Position numbers and translations under genes: made by a program. From Candidatus Hydrogenisulfobacillus filiaventi (GTDB taxonomy: Bacteria > Bacillota > Sulfobacillia > Sulfobacillales > R501), in NCBI GenBank assembly GCA_902809825.1, contig LR778114.1, positions 124,001 through 188,000 on the forward strand: 64,000 bases of DNA. The letters run 5' to 3'. The notes below the pieces were generated by a model, which was given only the letters and a program-made list of their open reading frames with translations, made no database searches and was not told the origin of the DNA. Shown here piece after piece: positions 44,867 to 53,535 of the stretch. Numbering within the stretch: the stretch's first letter is position 1; the number at the start of each line of letters is the position of its first letter.

Positions 44867-46165
44867 TTAGTCCGGCCGGCCGCCGGTCTGGGGGCGCCCG
44901 CCCCGGTAGCCGACCCAGGCCGCCCCCGCCAGGCTGCCGATGTGGGCGGCCAGCAGCAGCAGCACCAGGGCCCCGGCCAGGCGGACGGCGGAGATGCTGC
45001 CGGCGGTCACCCCCCAGCCCAGGGCCAGGACGAGCAGGGTGCCGAGGATGGTGCTGACCACGGCCCCCTGGGCCGGACCCAGCTGGCGGGCGATGAAGAA
45101 GGCCTTCTGCGGGGGGCCGGGCATCCGCCGGGCCAGGGCCACGGCGGCGATAAAGGGCAGGATGCGGGACTGATAGCCCAGGATGAAGAGCAGGGCCCCT
45201 CCGAACATCAGCTCCACCGCCAGGGCCGGGTCGGCGGGCAGGGCCAGGGCGGCGAGGAACCAGAGCACCCAGCCGGCGATAACCCCCACCAGTACGCGGT
45301 CGAAGGCGGGCGCCCGGCCGCTGCGGCCGATGGTCCAGAGCTGGCGGCCGGTCCAGAGGGCGGCCAGCATCCAGAGCCCGGCGGCGGCGTTCAGGAGGGC
45401 GGGCACCTCCCCGGCCAGCCAGAACAGGAACAGCCCCGCCCAGGCCAGCACGGGCGGTCCGGCCACCCGCTGGCCCTCCACCCGGGCCATGGTGAACATC
45501 GGTACCAGCTTGAGCTCCACCCCCATGACCAAGGTGGCCACCCAGGCGACCAGGGCGGTGGAGATATGCAGACCCAGCACGTAATAGGGGGCGGGGCGGC
45601 CGAGGCTGAAGCCGAAGGCCATGGTTAGGCCCCACAGCCAGGTCAGGTTGAGGCCGGCCAGCGCGGCCAGGATGAGGGCGGTGAGGGCATCGGGCCGGCG
45701 GGGGCTGGTCAGCACCCGGCGGGCGTCGAGCCAGGTCAGCCAGACCAGCGCCGCCGCTGTGACGGTGCCGCCGGCGGCCATCCACCCCGCTCCGGCGCCC
45801 CGCATCCCCGCCACCAGTAGGGTGACGCCGATGGTGTAAAGGATCCCCTGGCTCCAGGCCATGACCGGTTCCACCGGCGGCCGATCGAAGACCACCGGGA
45901 TCCATTGGTACAGCAGGCCGCTCATGGTCATGGTCAGGAAGCCCAGGGTGTAGAGGTGCATCAGCCCCAGCACGCCGGGGGCGGCCCAGTTGTTGGCGGC
46001 CAGGGCCGGGGCCTGATGGAGCAGGGCGACGCCTGCCCAGGCCAGGAAGAACCAGCCTAGGGCCAGGAAGAAGGCCGGGGCCATGGGACCGGGGGCCCGG
46101 GCGATGTTGATGGTAGGCTTGTAGCTGCGGGCCATTTCCTCCAGGCGTCGGGTTTCGTCCGACAT
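44867..46165 (-). CDS. Polytopic membrane protein, heme-copper oxidase subunit I / NnrS-like
   Basis: A 432-residue protein with about 12 helices. LMHLYTLGFLTMTMSGLLYQ followed by WIPVVF and GLHISTALVAWVATLVMGVE resemble the His-bearing helices of CcoN/NorB-like and NnrS proteins. Only a few of the expected His ligands are present, so it is probably not a full oxidase; a heme-binding or NO-related membrane role is inferred. ATG 46165 follows AAAGGGGGG. No partner cytochrome gene lies next to it. Confidence 0.6.
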   Translation of the reverse strand: MSDETRRLEEMARSYKPTINIARAPGPMAPAFFLALGWFFLAWAGVALLHQAPALAANNWAAPGVLGLMHLYTLGFLTMTMSGLLYQWIPVVFDRPPVEPVMAWSQGILYTIGVTLLVAGMRGAGAGWMAAGGTVTAAALVWLTWLDARRVLTSPRRPDALTALILAALAGLNLTWLWGLTMAFGFSLGRPAPYYVLGLHISTALVAWVATLVMGVELKLVPMFTMARVEGQRVAGPPVLAWAGLFLFWLAGEVPALLNAAAGLWMLAALWTGRQLWTIGRSGRAPAFDRVLVGVIAGWVLWFLAALALPADPALAVELMFGGALLFILGYQSRILPFIAAVALARRMPGPPQKAFFIARQLGPAQGAVVSTILGTLLVLALGWGVTAGSISAVRLAGALVLLLLAAHIGSLAGAAWVGYRGGRPQTGGRPD

Positions 46166-46245
46166 GCAAAGCCCCCCTTTCCCCCGCGGTTCCTTTATTG
46201 TACCGCGACGGGTCCGGAGGGCCAGGCGGACGAACAGTCCAATTC

Positions 46246-47112
46246 CTAGTGGCAGCGCATGGTCAGGATCTCGAGCCAGGTGACGGCCACAGCCAGCAGC
46301 GGCAGCACCACCATGGCCATACCCCCGCCTCCTTGCCAGGACTGGGGCAGGGTGCCATCCCGCAGGAAGGCGATGCGGGCGTCCCAATCGCTGAGGCCGC
46401 GCGCTCCCAGACTGGCCACCGGAGACGCCGGTCCGGGATGGGCCAGGGCGGTCACCATGGCTTCAATCAGGGGAGTAGGATCCTCCTGCAGCCCCGCCAC
46501 CGCCTCGGCGTCGGCGGCTACCTCCCGCGCGATGAGATACCGTTGCAACAGGAAGGGGAAAAGGGGGAAGGGCACCGCCTCCGCCATCACCTGCAGCAGG
46601 TGCTCCACCAGCGGGTCGCGGACCCGGGCATGATGCGCCTCATGCAGCAGCACCGCCCGGCGGGAGGACTCGGGCAAGCCGTCCCAGAGGCCGGTCGAGA
46701 CCACCACTTCCGGGTGCCGGATCCCCCAGGTGAAGGCATAGGGGGAGTCGTCCCGCACCTCCCGGAATTCTATCCCGCTCACCGGCAGCGGGCCGGCCAG
46801 CGGGCGCAGGCGGCCCTCCAGGAGGGCGGCCAGTTCCCGTTCCCGGTCCATGCGCCGGCGGTGAGCGGCAGCCAGGCGGTAGGCAGTGGCCACCAGGGCC
46901 AGGAAGGCCAGGGCCGCTTCCACCAGGGACAGCTTCAGCCCGTCATCCATGGGGATGCCGGGGAGGGTCGCCCACCAGAGCAAATACCGCAACCCGTGCC
47001 ACACCACCCCGCCCAGCACCCCGGCGCCGCCCACAAGCCAGACCAGCGCCACCCACAGGTAAAGGCGGGGCTTCAAATGCTTAAGTCGGGATATGGTCAC
47101 GCCGTTTTTCAT
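46246..47112 (-). CDS. M56-family membrane metallopeptidase (BlaR1-like, no sensor domain)
   Basis: A 288-residue protein with two N-terminal helices (residues about 18-50 and 60-82), a zinc protease core with HExxH as HEAHH (His157-Glu158, His161) and a C-terminal helix. It resembles the protease half of BlaR1/MecR1 but lacks the extracellular penicillin-binding domain. In such pairs the protease inactivates the BlaI-type repressor. Its start overlaps the 3' end of the BlaI-like gene by 32 bases. Confidence 0.85.
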   Translation of the reverse strand: MKNGVTISRLKHLKPRLYLWVALVWLVGGAGVLGGVVWHGLRYLLWWATLPGIPMDDGLKLSLVEAALAFLALVATAYRLAAAHRRRMDRERELAALLEGRLRPLAGPLPVSGIEFREVRDDSPYAFTWGIRHPEVVVSTGLWDGLPESSRRAVLLHEAHHARVRDPLVEHLLQVMAEAVPFPLFPFLLQRYLIAREVAADAEAVAGLQEDPTPLIEAMVTALAHPGPASPVASLGARGLSDWDARIAFLRDGTLPQSWQGGGGMAMVVLPLLAVAVTWLEILTMRCH

Positions 47113-47506
47113 CGGTGGTCTGCCCCCGCTTCTCGCGCAAGAGCTCCTCCAGCCGCTCGAGGGCGTCGGGGTTCAGGCGGTCGATGGTGTCGACCAGGTA
47201 GACCAGCCCCAGGTCGCCGGCTTCGGCCAGAAGGTCGCGGACCGAGCGCTCGGTCCGGGTGCGCACGGTGGCCGCGGCCGGGTTGACCGTGTAGCGGTAA
47301 TGGCGCGGGCGCCCACTGCGTTCCATGAGGCCCTGCGCCACTAAGCGGTTCAGCACCGTGGCCACGGCATTAAACGAAATGTCCCGCTCCAGTTTAATGC
47401 GTTCATGTACTTCGCGCACGCTCGAGGGACCCATCTCCCGCACCAGCTGCAGGAGACGGCGGCGGAGGGCGCCGAATTCGAGCGGTTGCACCGGTTTGGC
47501 AGGCAT
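47081..47506 (-). CDS. BlaI/MecI-family repressor
   Basis: A 141-residue winged-helix repressor: LRRRLLQLVREMGPSSVREV, the recognition region SFNAVATVLNRLVAQGLMER and the wing RPRHYRYTV, then a C-terminal dimerisation helix. ATG 47506 follows GAGGAGGG; an in-frame start at 47539 would overlap the operator. It is cotranscribed and overlapping with the M56 protease, forming a two-gene BlaI/BlaR-type unit. Targets other than itself are unknown, since no beta-lactamase gene is nearby. Confidence 0.9.
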   Translation of the reverse strand: MPAKPVQPLEFGALRRRLLQLVREMGPSSVREVHERIKLERDISFNAVATVLNRLVAQGLMERSGRPRHYRYTVNPAAATVRTRTERSVRDLLAEAGDLGLVYLVDTIDRLNPDALERLEELLREKRGQTTDEKRRDHIPT

Positions 47507-47534
47507 TGCGAACCCTCCTCCCCATTCCACTGAG

Positions 47535-47543
47535 TACACTGTA
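47535..47543 (-). promoter_or_regulatory. BlaI operator
   Basis: TACAGTGTA is a 9-base dyad with the TACA/TGTA halves of BlaI/MecI operators. On the minus strand TTGCCT lies 17 bases before TACAGT, so the operator would overlap the -10 of the blaI-like gene. Confidence 0.65.
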
Positions 47544-47739
47544 AAATCGCCTTATACCGGAGGCAATGGAGCCCTGTTCCTTCTCCACGGGCTGTTTGGA
47601 CCAAAGGACATGGCCACAAGCCGTTATCCCCACCTCAGGAAAAGCCTGACGGACCGGCCCCGGGGCGGCCGCCGGCGGATTGCGGTATCATGGAGGCGCA
47701 GTCATCGGCATCCCGGCGCGTGATTGGGAGGGAAGCGGC

Positions 47740-48378
47740 GTGTCCCGTCCCCCGATATCCCTGGCCGACTGGAAGCGCGGGCGCCAGCCCCGGACGGCAC
47801 AACCGAAGAAGAAGCGCGGGCGTCCCGCCTCCGGCCAACGCCCGTCGCCGGGCGGCGACTGGTCCCTGTACTGGCGCCAGGTCCTACGCCGCCCCCTCGA
47901 CCACTCCGAGCGCGGCTACTGGACCGAGCGCATGCTATGGACCAATGCACTGGCGGGCGGGCTCCTGCACGGCGCCGTCTATCTGCCCCGGCTGGCGGTG
48001 CTGGGATTCTTCAGCACCCTCATCAATACCCTGTTCGAGGCGGCGGTGTTCTATTACGTGCTTAGCTGGCTGGCGGCCTGGGCTGTCACCCCACCCGGCG
48101 CCCGCCGCCGGGGGGTGCTAGCCGACCAGTGGCCGGCGCGGCGGGAGGTCATCGGGCTCTCCGGCGGCTTCCTGCTGGCGGGCCTGGCCTTCTGGCTGCC
48201 GGAAGCCTGGCCGGTGGTGCCGGCCGTCCTGTTCCTGATCCTGTGGGGGCTCTTTGTGCGGGGGGTGCATCGGGCTTACCGCACCTCCTGGTCGCGCGCC
48301 CTGGCGGGGGGCGGGCTGGGCTTGGCGGCCGTGGCTGCCCTGGCCGCTTTCTTCAGCCTGGTGAGCGGCATCCTGTAG
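47740..48378 (+). CDS. Multi-pass membrane protein of unknown function
   Basis: A 212-residue protein. The first 60 residues are basic and proline-rich (RQPRTAQPKKKRGRPASGQR), the rest has four or five helices: ALAGGLLHGAVYLPRLAVLG, VLSWLAAWAV, FLLAGLAFWLPEAWPVVPAV and GLGLAAVAALAAFFSLVSGI. The helical part resembles Yip1-like proteins but is not clearly one. GTG 47740 has GGGAGGGAAGCGG upstream. The AT-hook-like basic N terminus is an oddity. Confidence 0.6.
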   Translation: MSRPPISLADWKRGRQPRTAQPKKKRGRPASGQRPSPGGDWSLYWRQVLRRPLDHSERGYWTERMLWTNALAGGLLHGAVYLPRLAVLGFFSTLINTLFEAAVFYYVLSWLAAWAVTPPGARRRGVLADQWPARREVIGLSGGFLLAGLAFWLPEAWPVVPAVLFLILWGLFVRGVHRAYRTSWSRALAGGGLGLAAVAALAAFFSLVSGIL

Positions 48379-48447
48379 GGAATCCCGGTCCGACAATCCA
48401 GGCCCACCCGACATTCCTGACGGGAGGGCGGCGGGAGGGCTCATTTG

Positions 48448-48550
48448 TTCGACACATTTCGCCTTTTTTCGTGTCGAAAGGGGGCCCTAAACCCGCATGG
48501 TTGAGCCAATGATCCCTGAACCCGGGTTCAAGGGCGGGGCCGGTGTCGAA
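48448..48550. promoter_or_regulatory. Three TTCGACAC/GTGTCGAA boxes before the response regulator
   Basis: TTCGACAC (48448-48455) faces GTGTCGAA (48471-48478), and another GTGTCGAA occurs at 48543-48550. A 14-bp palindrome TGAACCCGGGTTCA lies at 48517-48530. The rest of 48379-48710 holds no gene that I can see. Confidence 0.45.
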
Positions 48551-48710
48551 CGAAGTAGGACGACGCCATGCATCCGCGAGGCTACTCTTTACGTGATCTT
48601 CAGGATTCCCGTCCCGCACGGCGTGCATGAGCAGTCTTCCGCCGGGGCCTTCCGGGCCGTCCGGCCGGATGTCCTTGTCCCTGGCCGCCGGTGGGAGGAG
48701 GCGGTGCAAC

Positions 48711-49439
48711 GTGGAGGGGGAAGCCACCATCGCGACAGGCAACCAAAGCGGACCGGAATCCGGACCCGTGCGCATCTTCCTGGTCGATGACCATCCGGTG
48801 GTGCGGGCGGGGTTGGCGGCCGGGCTGGGGACCTGTCCCGATTTCCAGCTGGTGGGGCAGGCAGGTACCCTGGCCGAGGCGACGGAAGCGGTGCTGCGGC
48901 TGAATCCGGACGTGGTGGTGCTGGACATCCTGCTCCCTGACGGGGACGGCCTGCAGCTGCCGGGGCGCCTGCAGGCGGCCGGCAGCAAGGCCCGGGTGCT
49001 GGTCTATACCCAATGGGACGAGGCCTCGGCCCTGATGCGCAGCCTGGCGGCGGGGGCGCGGGGGGTCCTGTCCAAGGCCGCGGCCCTGCCCACCGTGGCT
49101 GAGGCCATCCGGGTGGTGGCGGCCGGCCACCTTTTCCTCACCGGCGCGGCAGCGGAGCAGCTGCTGAGCGGGGTCCGGGCCTCGGCCCCGCCATCCCAGC
49201 CCGCCGGCGGGCCCACCCTCTCCCCCCGCGAGCGGGCAGTGGTGCGGGGGGTGGCGCTGGGCTTCACCAGCGCCCAGATTGCCGAGGAGATGGGGCTCAG
49301 CCCCAAGACGGTGGAGACCTACCGCGCCCGCGCCATGCAGAAGCTGGGGGCGACCTCCCGCCGGGCCATGGTGCAGGCGGCGCTGGCCCTCGGCATCCTG
49401 AGCGGGTCCGAGGACGCGGAAGTGAAGCCGGAACGCTAA
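48711..49439 (+). CDS. NarL/FixJ-type response regulator
   Basis: A 242-residue response regulator. The receiver domain has the acidic pair Asp26-Asp27 (IFLVDDHPVVR), phospho-acceptor Asp72 (VVVLDILLPDGDG) and the Lys in VLSKAAALP. The LuxR HTH is TLSPRERAVVRGVALGF, then SAQIAEEMGLSPKTVETYRA. GTG 48711 lies 9 bases after GGAGGAGG; longer in-frame starts upstream have weak sites. It is an orphan: no histidine kinase gene adjoins it. Confidence 0.87.
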   Translation: MEGEATIATGNQSGPESGPVRIFLVDDHPVVRAGLAAGLGTCPDFQLVGQAGTLAEATEAVLRLNPDVVVLDILLPDGDGLQLPGRLQAAGSKARVLVYTQWDEASALMRSLAAGARGVLSKAAALPTVAEAIRVVAAGHLFLTGAAAEQLLSGVRASAPPSQPAGGPTLSPRERAVVRGVALGFTSAQIAEEMGLSPKTVETYRARAMQKLGATSRRAMVQAALALGILSGSEDAEVKPER

Positions 49440-49449
49440 GGTCCCTCCC

Positions 49450-50727
49450 CTAGACGGCGGCGAAGGCCATGTACACTCCGAAGGCCATCACCAGCCCGGC
49501 CAGGCTCCACACGGTCCAGCGGTAGGCCCCCCGCATGCGGTAGGCGGGGGGCAGGGCCCGTGCCTCCAGCGCCAGCAGGAAGCCCAGCACCACCGGCAGC
49601 AGGATGGCGTTCATCACCTCGACATCCACCGTCAGCTGCACCAGGTCGATACTGGCAATGACCAGCACCGCCCCCGCCAGGTGGGCCAGGGTATAGAGCC
49701 CGTAGAAGAGGGGCGCCTCCCGCAGGCGGTGGTTGAGGCTGTGCTTGAAACCGAAGGCTTCGCCCATCCCCCAGGCCCCGGCGATGGAGACCACCAGCGC
49801 GGCCACGAAGCCGGCCCCCAGGGTGGCGGCTCCGAAGAGCACCTTGGCGGCGCCCGCGCCCACGAAGGGGATGAGCGCGTCGGCGATCTCTGGAATGGAC
49901 TGCAGGGAAGCCCCGCCGGTGCGGCCATGGCCCAGGGTGGCGGCGGTGAGCAGTACCACCGCGATCATGAGCAGCTGGGTCAGCACGGCCCCCACCGCGG
50001 TGTCGACGCGGGCGGCCCGCAGGTGGCGCGGTCCCCAGCCCTTGTCGATCACCGCCCCTTGCTGGTAGAAGACCATCCACGGCATGATCACCGCCCCCAC
50101 GTTGGCGGCCAGGAGCCATACATAGCCCGGCTGACCCAGGGGCAGGGTGGTGAGCCCGTGCAACAGGCGGGCGCCGTCGGGGCGGGCTTGCCAGGCTGCC
50201 GCTAGGAACAGGAGTTCGAGGCTGCCGAGGGCGATGCCGATCCCCTCCACCCGCTGGTACCGCCCGGAAAGGCCGAGGGCGATGAGGCCCAGGGTGGCGG
50301 CGCCCACGCTGGCCCAGGGCGGGATGCCCCACAGGCTGCCCACCCCGGCGATGCCGGAAAACTCGGTGACCAGGGCGCCCACTGCCGACAGGAAGAGGGT
50401 GGAGACCGACAGCAGGGCCCACCCGAACCCGAAGCGCTCGCGGATGAGCTCCCCGTGCCCGCGTCCGGTGACCATGCCCAGGCGGACGGTGACCTCCTGT
50501 ACCAGGTAGAGGATGGGGATAAGCAGCAGCTGGGGCAGGATCATGGTGTAGCCCCACTGCACCCCCGACTGGGCGGCGGTGACCACGCTGCCGACGTCGG
50601 TGTCGGCCAGCATCACCATGATCCCCGGCCCAAAGGCGAGGCCGTAGCGCAGCCAGGCCCGGCGCCGCGCCCCGGCCGGGGCTGCGGTCAGACTGCCGGG
50701 ATGAAGCCGTTCGACCTCTTCCGCCAT
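49450..50727 (-). CDS. Nramp-family transporter with altered TM1/TM6 motifs
   Basis: A 425-residue membrane protein with about 11 helices of the LeuT/Nramp fold. Aligning TM1 (GPGIMVMLADTDVGSVVTAA) with classic Nramp puts D-V-G-S where D-P-G-N is expected. In TM6 the segment GAVIMPWMVFYQQGAV keeps the metal-binding Met but has Trp in place of the His of MPH. These changes resemble Nramp-related transporters that differ from Mn/Fe carriers, so Mg or another cation is possible. ATG 50727 follows AAAGGAGG. A Fur/MntR-like operator lies upstream. Confidence 0.82.
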   Translation of the reverse strand: MAEEVERLHPGSLTAAPAGARRRAWLRYGLAFGPGIMVMLADTDVGSVVTAAQSGVQWGYTMILPQLLLIPILYLVQEVTVRLGMVTGRGHGELIRERFGFGWALLSVSTLFLSAVGALVTEFSGIAGVGSLWGIPPWASVGAATLGLIALGLSGRYQRVEGIGIALGSLELLFLAAAWQARPDGARLLHGLTTLPLGQPGYVWLLAANVGAVIMPWMVFYQQGAVIDKGWGPRHLRAARVDTAVGAVLTQLLMIAVVLLTAATLGHGRTGGASLQSIPEIADALIPFVGAGAAKVLFGAATLGAGFVAALVVSIAGAWGMGEAFGFKHSLNHRLREAPLFYGLYTLAHLAGAVLVIASIDLVQLTVDVEVMNAILLPVVLGFLLALEARALPPAYRMRGAYRWTVWSLAGLVMAFGVYMAFAAV

Positions 50728-50773
50728 CGGGGGACCTCCTTTGACCCGCTTAGCATGCCCTTAATATAGCAAG

Positions 50774-50788
50774 TGAGATTCATTCTCG
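50774..50788 (-). promoter_or_regulatory. Fur/MntR-like operator upstream of the Nramp-like gene
   Basis: TGAGATT-C-ATTCTCG is a 7-1-7 imperfect palindrome in an AT-richer patch, about 50 bases before the ATG, beside TATATT on the minus strand. The pattern resembles Fur-superfamily sites; the actual regulator is unknown. Confidence 0.5.
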
Positions 50789-50917
50789 TTAAGGGACCGG
50801 CGGACCCGCTTTGGGGTCCGAGCGGGCCGGAGCGATCGGGGTCCTCCGGAGGAGCCGGTCAAGCAGGACCGGGACGGGGGCGGGGCCGGGTTTAAGGCCG
50901 GCTGTCGCGGATGCCGC

Positions 50918-51595
50918 CTAGGGTTTATCCCAGGCCAGCGCCCAGAACCCGGGGCGGGCGCCGGCGGGGGGGCGGGCCTCCCGTGTCCGGGCCGGCTCCT
51001 CCCCCGTAAACTCCTCCGGTCCGGTGAACAGCCCGCCCTGGGCGCGGGGCGGAGGCGGGGGCAGCAGGGCTGCCACCCCTTCCGGCGTGAAGAAGCGGGC
51101 CCGGGCCCAGACGCCGGCGGGTTCGCGGCGGGCACGCGCCCGGTAATGGGCAGCCCAGGCGCCGTCGGCGGCGATGAGGCCCAGCACCAGCCGCCCGCCT
51201 GGCCGCAGCACCCGTACCGCCTCGGCCAGGGCGCGGGTAGGGTCGTCCACAAATTCCAGGGTCACCTGCAGCAGCACCCGGTCCGCCAAGCCGTCCGGCA
51301 GGGGCAGGGCCTCGGCGCGCCCTTCCAGCAGGGTGACGGCGGGGGGCAGGGCTTTGGCCGCTGCCACCGCCCGCATGGCCGCGGAGGGCTCCACCGCCCA
51401 CACCCGTGCCCCTTGTTCCGCCAGCCACAGGCTGTAGGCGCCGGTGCCGGCCCCCACGTCCACCACTGTCATGCCCGGGACCAGGGCCAGCTGGCGGGCC
51501 AGCAGGGCGCGTTCCACGGTGTCTACGTAGTGGCCCAGGGGGGTGGTGCAGAAGCGGTCGTAGCGGGCGGCCACCGCGGCGTCAAAGCCGGCCAT
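50918..51595 (-). CDS. Class I SAM-dependent methyltransferase
   Basis: A 225-residue methyltransferase of the ubiE/Methyltransf_11 type: MTVVDVGAGTGAYSLWLAEQ (motif I), VWAVEPSAAMRAVA, VTLLEGRAEALPLPDGLADR and VLRPGGRLVLGLIA. The C-terminal third is Pro/Ala-rich. ATG 51595 lies two bases after the stop of the ArsR-rhodanese gene and follows GGGAGGAGG, so the two are one operon. The substrate is unknown; arsenite or sulfur compounds are only guesses from the neighbour. Confidence 0.83.
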   Translation of the reverse strand: MAGFDAAVAARYDRFCTTPLGHYVDTVERALLARQLALVPGMTVVDVGAGTGAYSLWLAEQGARVWAVEPSAAMRAVAAAKALPPAVTLLEGRAEALPLPDGLADRVLLQVTLEFVDDPTRALAEAVRVLRPGGRLVLGLIAADGAWAAHYRARARREPAGVWARARFFTPEGVAALLPPPPPRAQGGLFTGPEEFTGEEPARTREARPPAGARPGFWALAWDKP

Positions 51596-51597
51596 GG

Positions 51598-52278
51598 TCA
51601 GGCCTCCTCCCGGGGAGCGGTTTCGAGGGGCTGCCCGGTCCGGCGGAAATCGGCCGGCCCGACGCTGAGGCGGGCGGCCCGGAAGCCGGCCTGACGCAGC
51701 GCCTCCTCGGCGTGCACCGCCAGCACGCAATAGGGGCCCCGGCAGTAGGCCACCACCGTGCGGTCGCGCGGCAGGCGGGCGATTGCCTGGTGCAGCTGCT
51801 CCAGGGGTACGGACCAGGCGCCGGGCAGGTGGCCGGCGGCATATTCGTCCGCCGGGCGCACATCGATGAGGATGGCGTCACCTGCGGCCAGGCGGGCCTC
51901 CAGACCGGCGGGGTCGACGGGTTCCCCCACCGGGCGGCCGTCCAGGAAGGCGGCCACGGCCGCGTCCACCTCCGCATACCGGCGGCGGGCCAGGTCGCGC
52001 AGGCTCAGCAGCAGGTTGAGCATCCCCGGCTCCGCCAGGCGGTAGCGCACATGGGTGCCGGCCCGTTCCGTCTCCACCAAACGGGCGGCCCGCAGGCGGG
52101 CGAGGTGCTGGGAGGTGCTGCCCACCGACAGCTCCGCCCGCCGGGCCAGGGTTTCCACCGTCATGGGACCCTGGCAGAGGAGGTCCAGCAGCTCCACCCG
52201 CCGGGGGTGGGCCAGGGCCTGCCCCAGGCGGGCCCATTGTTCATAGACGGCGGATTTGAAAGGCCGGTCTTCCAGCAT
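51598..52278 (-). CDS. ArsR-type regulator fused to a rhodanese domain
   Basis: A 226-residue fusion. Residues 10-90 are a winged helix (ALAHPRRVELLDLLCQG, SVGSTSQHLARLRAARLVE). Residues 130-220 are a rhodanese domain with DVRPADEYAAGHLPGAWSVP and the active loop CRGPYC (Cys179, Cys184). Such proteins can read persulfide or thiosulfate-type sulfur. ATG 52278 has GGAG at 8 bases; GTG 52287 and ATG 52284 are closer to it and less likely. It is divergent from the MFS gene across a 24-bp operator. Confidence 0.88.
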   Translation of the reverse strand: MLEDRPFKSAVYEQWARLGQALAHPRRVELLDLLCQGPMTVETLARRAELSVGSTSQHLARLRAARLVETERAGTHVRYRLAEPGMLNLLLSLRDLARRRYAEVDAAVAAFLDGRPVGEPVDPAGLEARLAAGDAILIDVRPADEYAAGHLPGAWSVPLEQLHQAIARLPRDRTVVAYCRGPYCVLAVHAEEALRQAGFRAARLSVGPADFRRTGQPLETAPREEA

Positions 52279-52291
52279 ACGCATCACTCCA

Positions 52292-52315
52292 TTATTCTAT
52301 TGGACAATAGAATAA
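52292..52315. promoter_or_regulatory. 24-bp operator between ArsR-rhodanese and MFS genes
   Basis: TTATTCTATTG (52292-52302) and CAATAGAATAA (52305-52315) are perfect 11-bp inverted arms around GA. It is 14 bases before the ArsR-rhodanese ATG and 41 before the MFS ATG, so one bound dimer could control both directions. Confidence 0.85.
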
Positions 52316-52355
52316 CGCACGGCCGGGGGCAAAGCCGGAGAAAGGCGGGAGGCCG

Positions 52356-53503
52356 ATGGCGGCAACGGCTCGGCGGGGCGATTGGGAGCGCGAGGCCATC
52401 TGGGCGGTGGCCCATGCGGTCAACGACGCCTATCCCTCCCTCTATGTGCCCATGCTACCCTTGCTCATCGCCCCGGCTGCACTTCCCGGTGGTGGAGGCC
52501 GGGCTGCTGGGCGGCCTTATTGCCCTCACCACCCAGCTGCCGCAGCCGCTCTGGGGCTGGTGGGCGGACGCGGCGGGCGGGCCCTGGTTCATGACCGGGG
52601 GCCTGTTGGCGGGTGGGGTCTTCACCGCCCTGGGACTGGTCTGGGCGCCCTCCTACGGGTGGTTGGCGGTGCTGCTCATGCTGGGGGACGCCGGCAACGC
52701 CGCCTTCCACCCCCACATGGCCGCCACCGTCTCCCGCCCCGGCCGCCGCATGAGCACCCAGCGGCATGATCGGGCACGCCCTGGCCCCCGTGGCGGTCAC
52801 CGCGGCCGTGGCCTGGTGGGGGCGCAGCGGCCTGTGGCGCCTGGCCCTGCCCGGTCTGGCGGCCCCGGCCCTTGTCTACGGTACGGTGGCCGGTCTAGCG
52901 CGGTCGGCAGCCCCGCCGGCAGCCGGCCTGCGCGGCTGGGGGCAGGTGCTCCGCCACGCCCTGCCGTTCCTGGTGCCGGTGGCGCTGCGCAACCTGGGCT
53001 CGGTCAGCGCCATGACCCTGCTGCCCCTCCTCTGGCATCACCGCCACGTTTCCCTCTCCGCCATCGGGCTGCTGCTGTCCCTCACCTTCCTGACCGGGCT
53101 GGCCGGCAATCTCCTGGGCGGGACCCTGTCCGACCGGCTGGGGCCGAAGCCGGTGCTGCTGGGTTCGGTAGCGGCGGCGGCGCTGGCGCTGGCGGGCTTC
53201 TGGCCGGTCACCGGTCCCGCCACCTACCTCCCGGCCGGCTTATGGGGGTTCGCTGCCAATGGCGCCGGGGCGGTGCTGCTGGTCTATGGGCAGCGGCTGC
53301 TGCCGCGGCAGGCGGGGGTGGCGTCGGGCCTCACCCTGGGGGTGGGCAATGCGGAAGGGGCCCTGGGCGCCACCCTTACCGCCGGGGTAGCGGCGGCCTG
53401 GGGTCTGGGCGGGGCCCTGCTGCTGGCGGGTATCCTCAGCGCCTCCAGCCTGCCCTTCCTGTGGCGGCTGCCGGATGAGCCCGCGGGCTTGGGCGCCGGC
53501 TAA
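52356..53503 (+). pseudogene. MFS transporter, fosmidomycin-resistance-like, two frameshifts
   Basis: The rebuilt protein (about 380 residues) begins MAATARRGDWEREAIWAVAH and continues VNDAYPSLYVPMLPLLIA, the Fsr-like N terminus, and has GNAAFHPHMA typical of that group. At C52471-52474 one C too many shifts the frame; reading resumes RLHFPVVEAGLLGG. At about 52762 another extra C shifts it again, after MSTQ, to GMIGHALAPV. The last segment (52766-53503) is open and has eight helices. Two +1 insertions in one gene suggest decay or base-call error. It is divergent from the ArsR-rhodanese regulator, which presumably controls it. Confidence 0.75.
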
Positions 53504-53511
53504 TCCTCCCG

Positions 53512-53535
53512 CCGGGCGGGGTTATTCCCGCCCGG
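53512..53535 (+). terminator. Hairpin after the MFS gene
   Basis: CCGGGCGGG (53512-53520) pairs perfectly with CCCGCCCGG (53527-53535) around GTTATT, eight bases after the stop codon. Confidence 0.65.

Noticed and set aside
48500-48560. tRNA-like T-loop GGTTCAA near 48524
   Set aside because: The surrounding bases do not form a 5-bp T stem, acceptor stem or anticodon arm; it is better seen as a simple palindrome.
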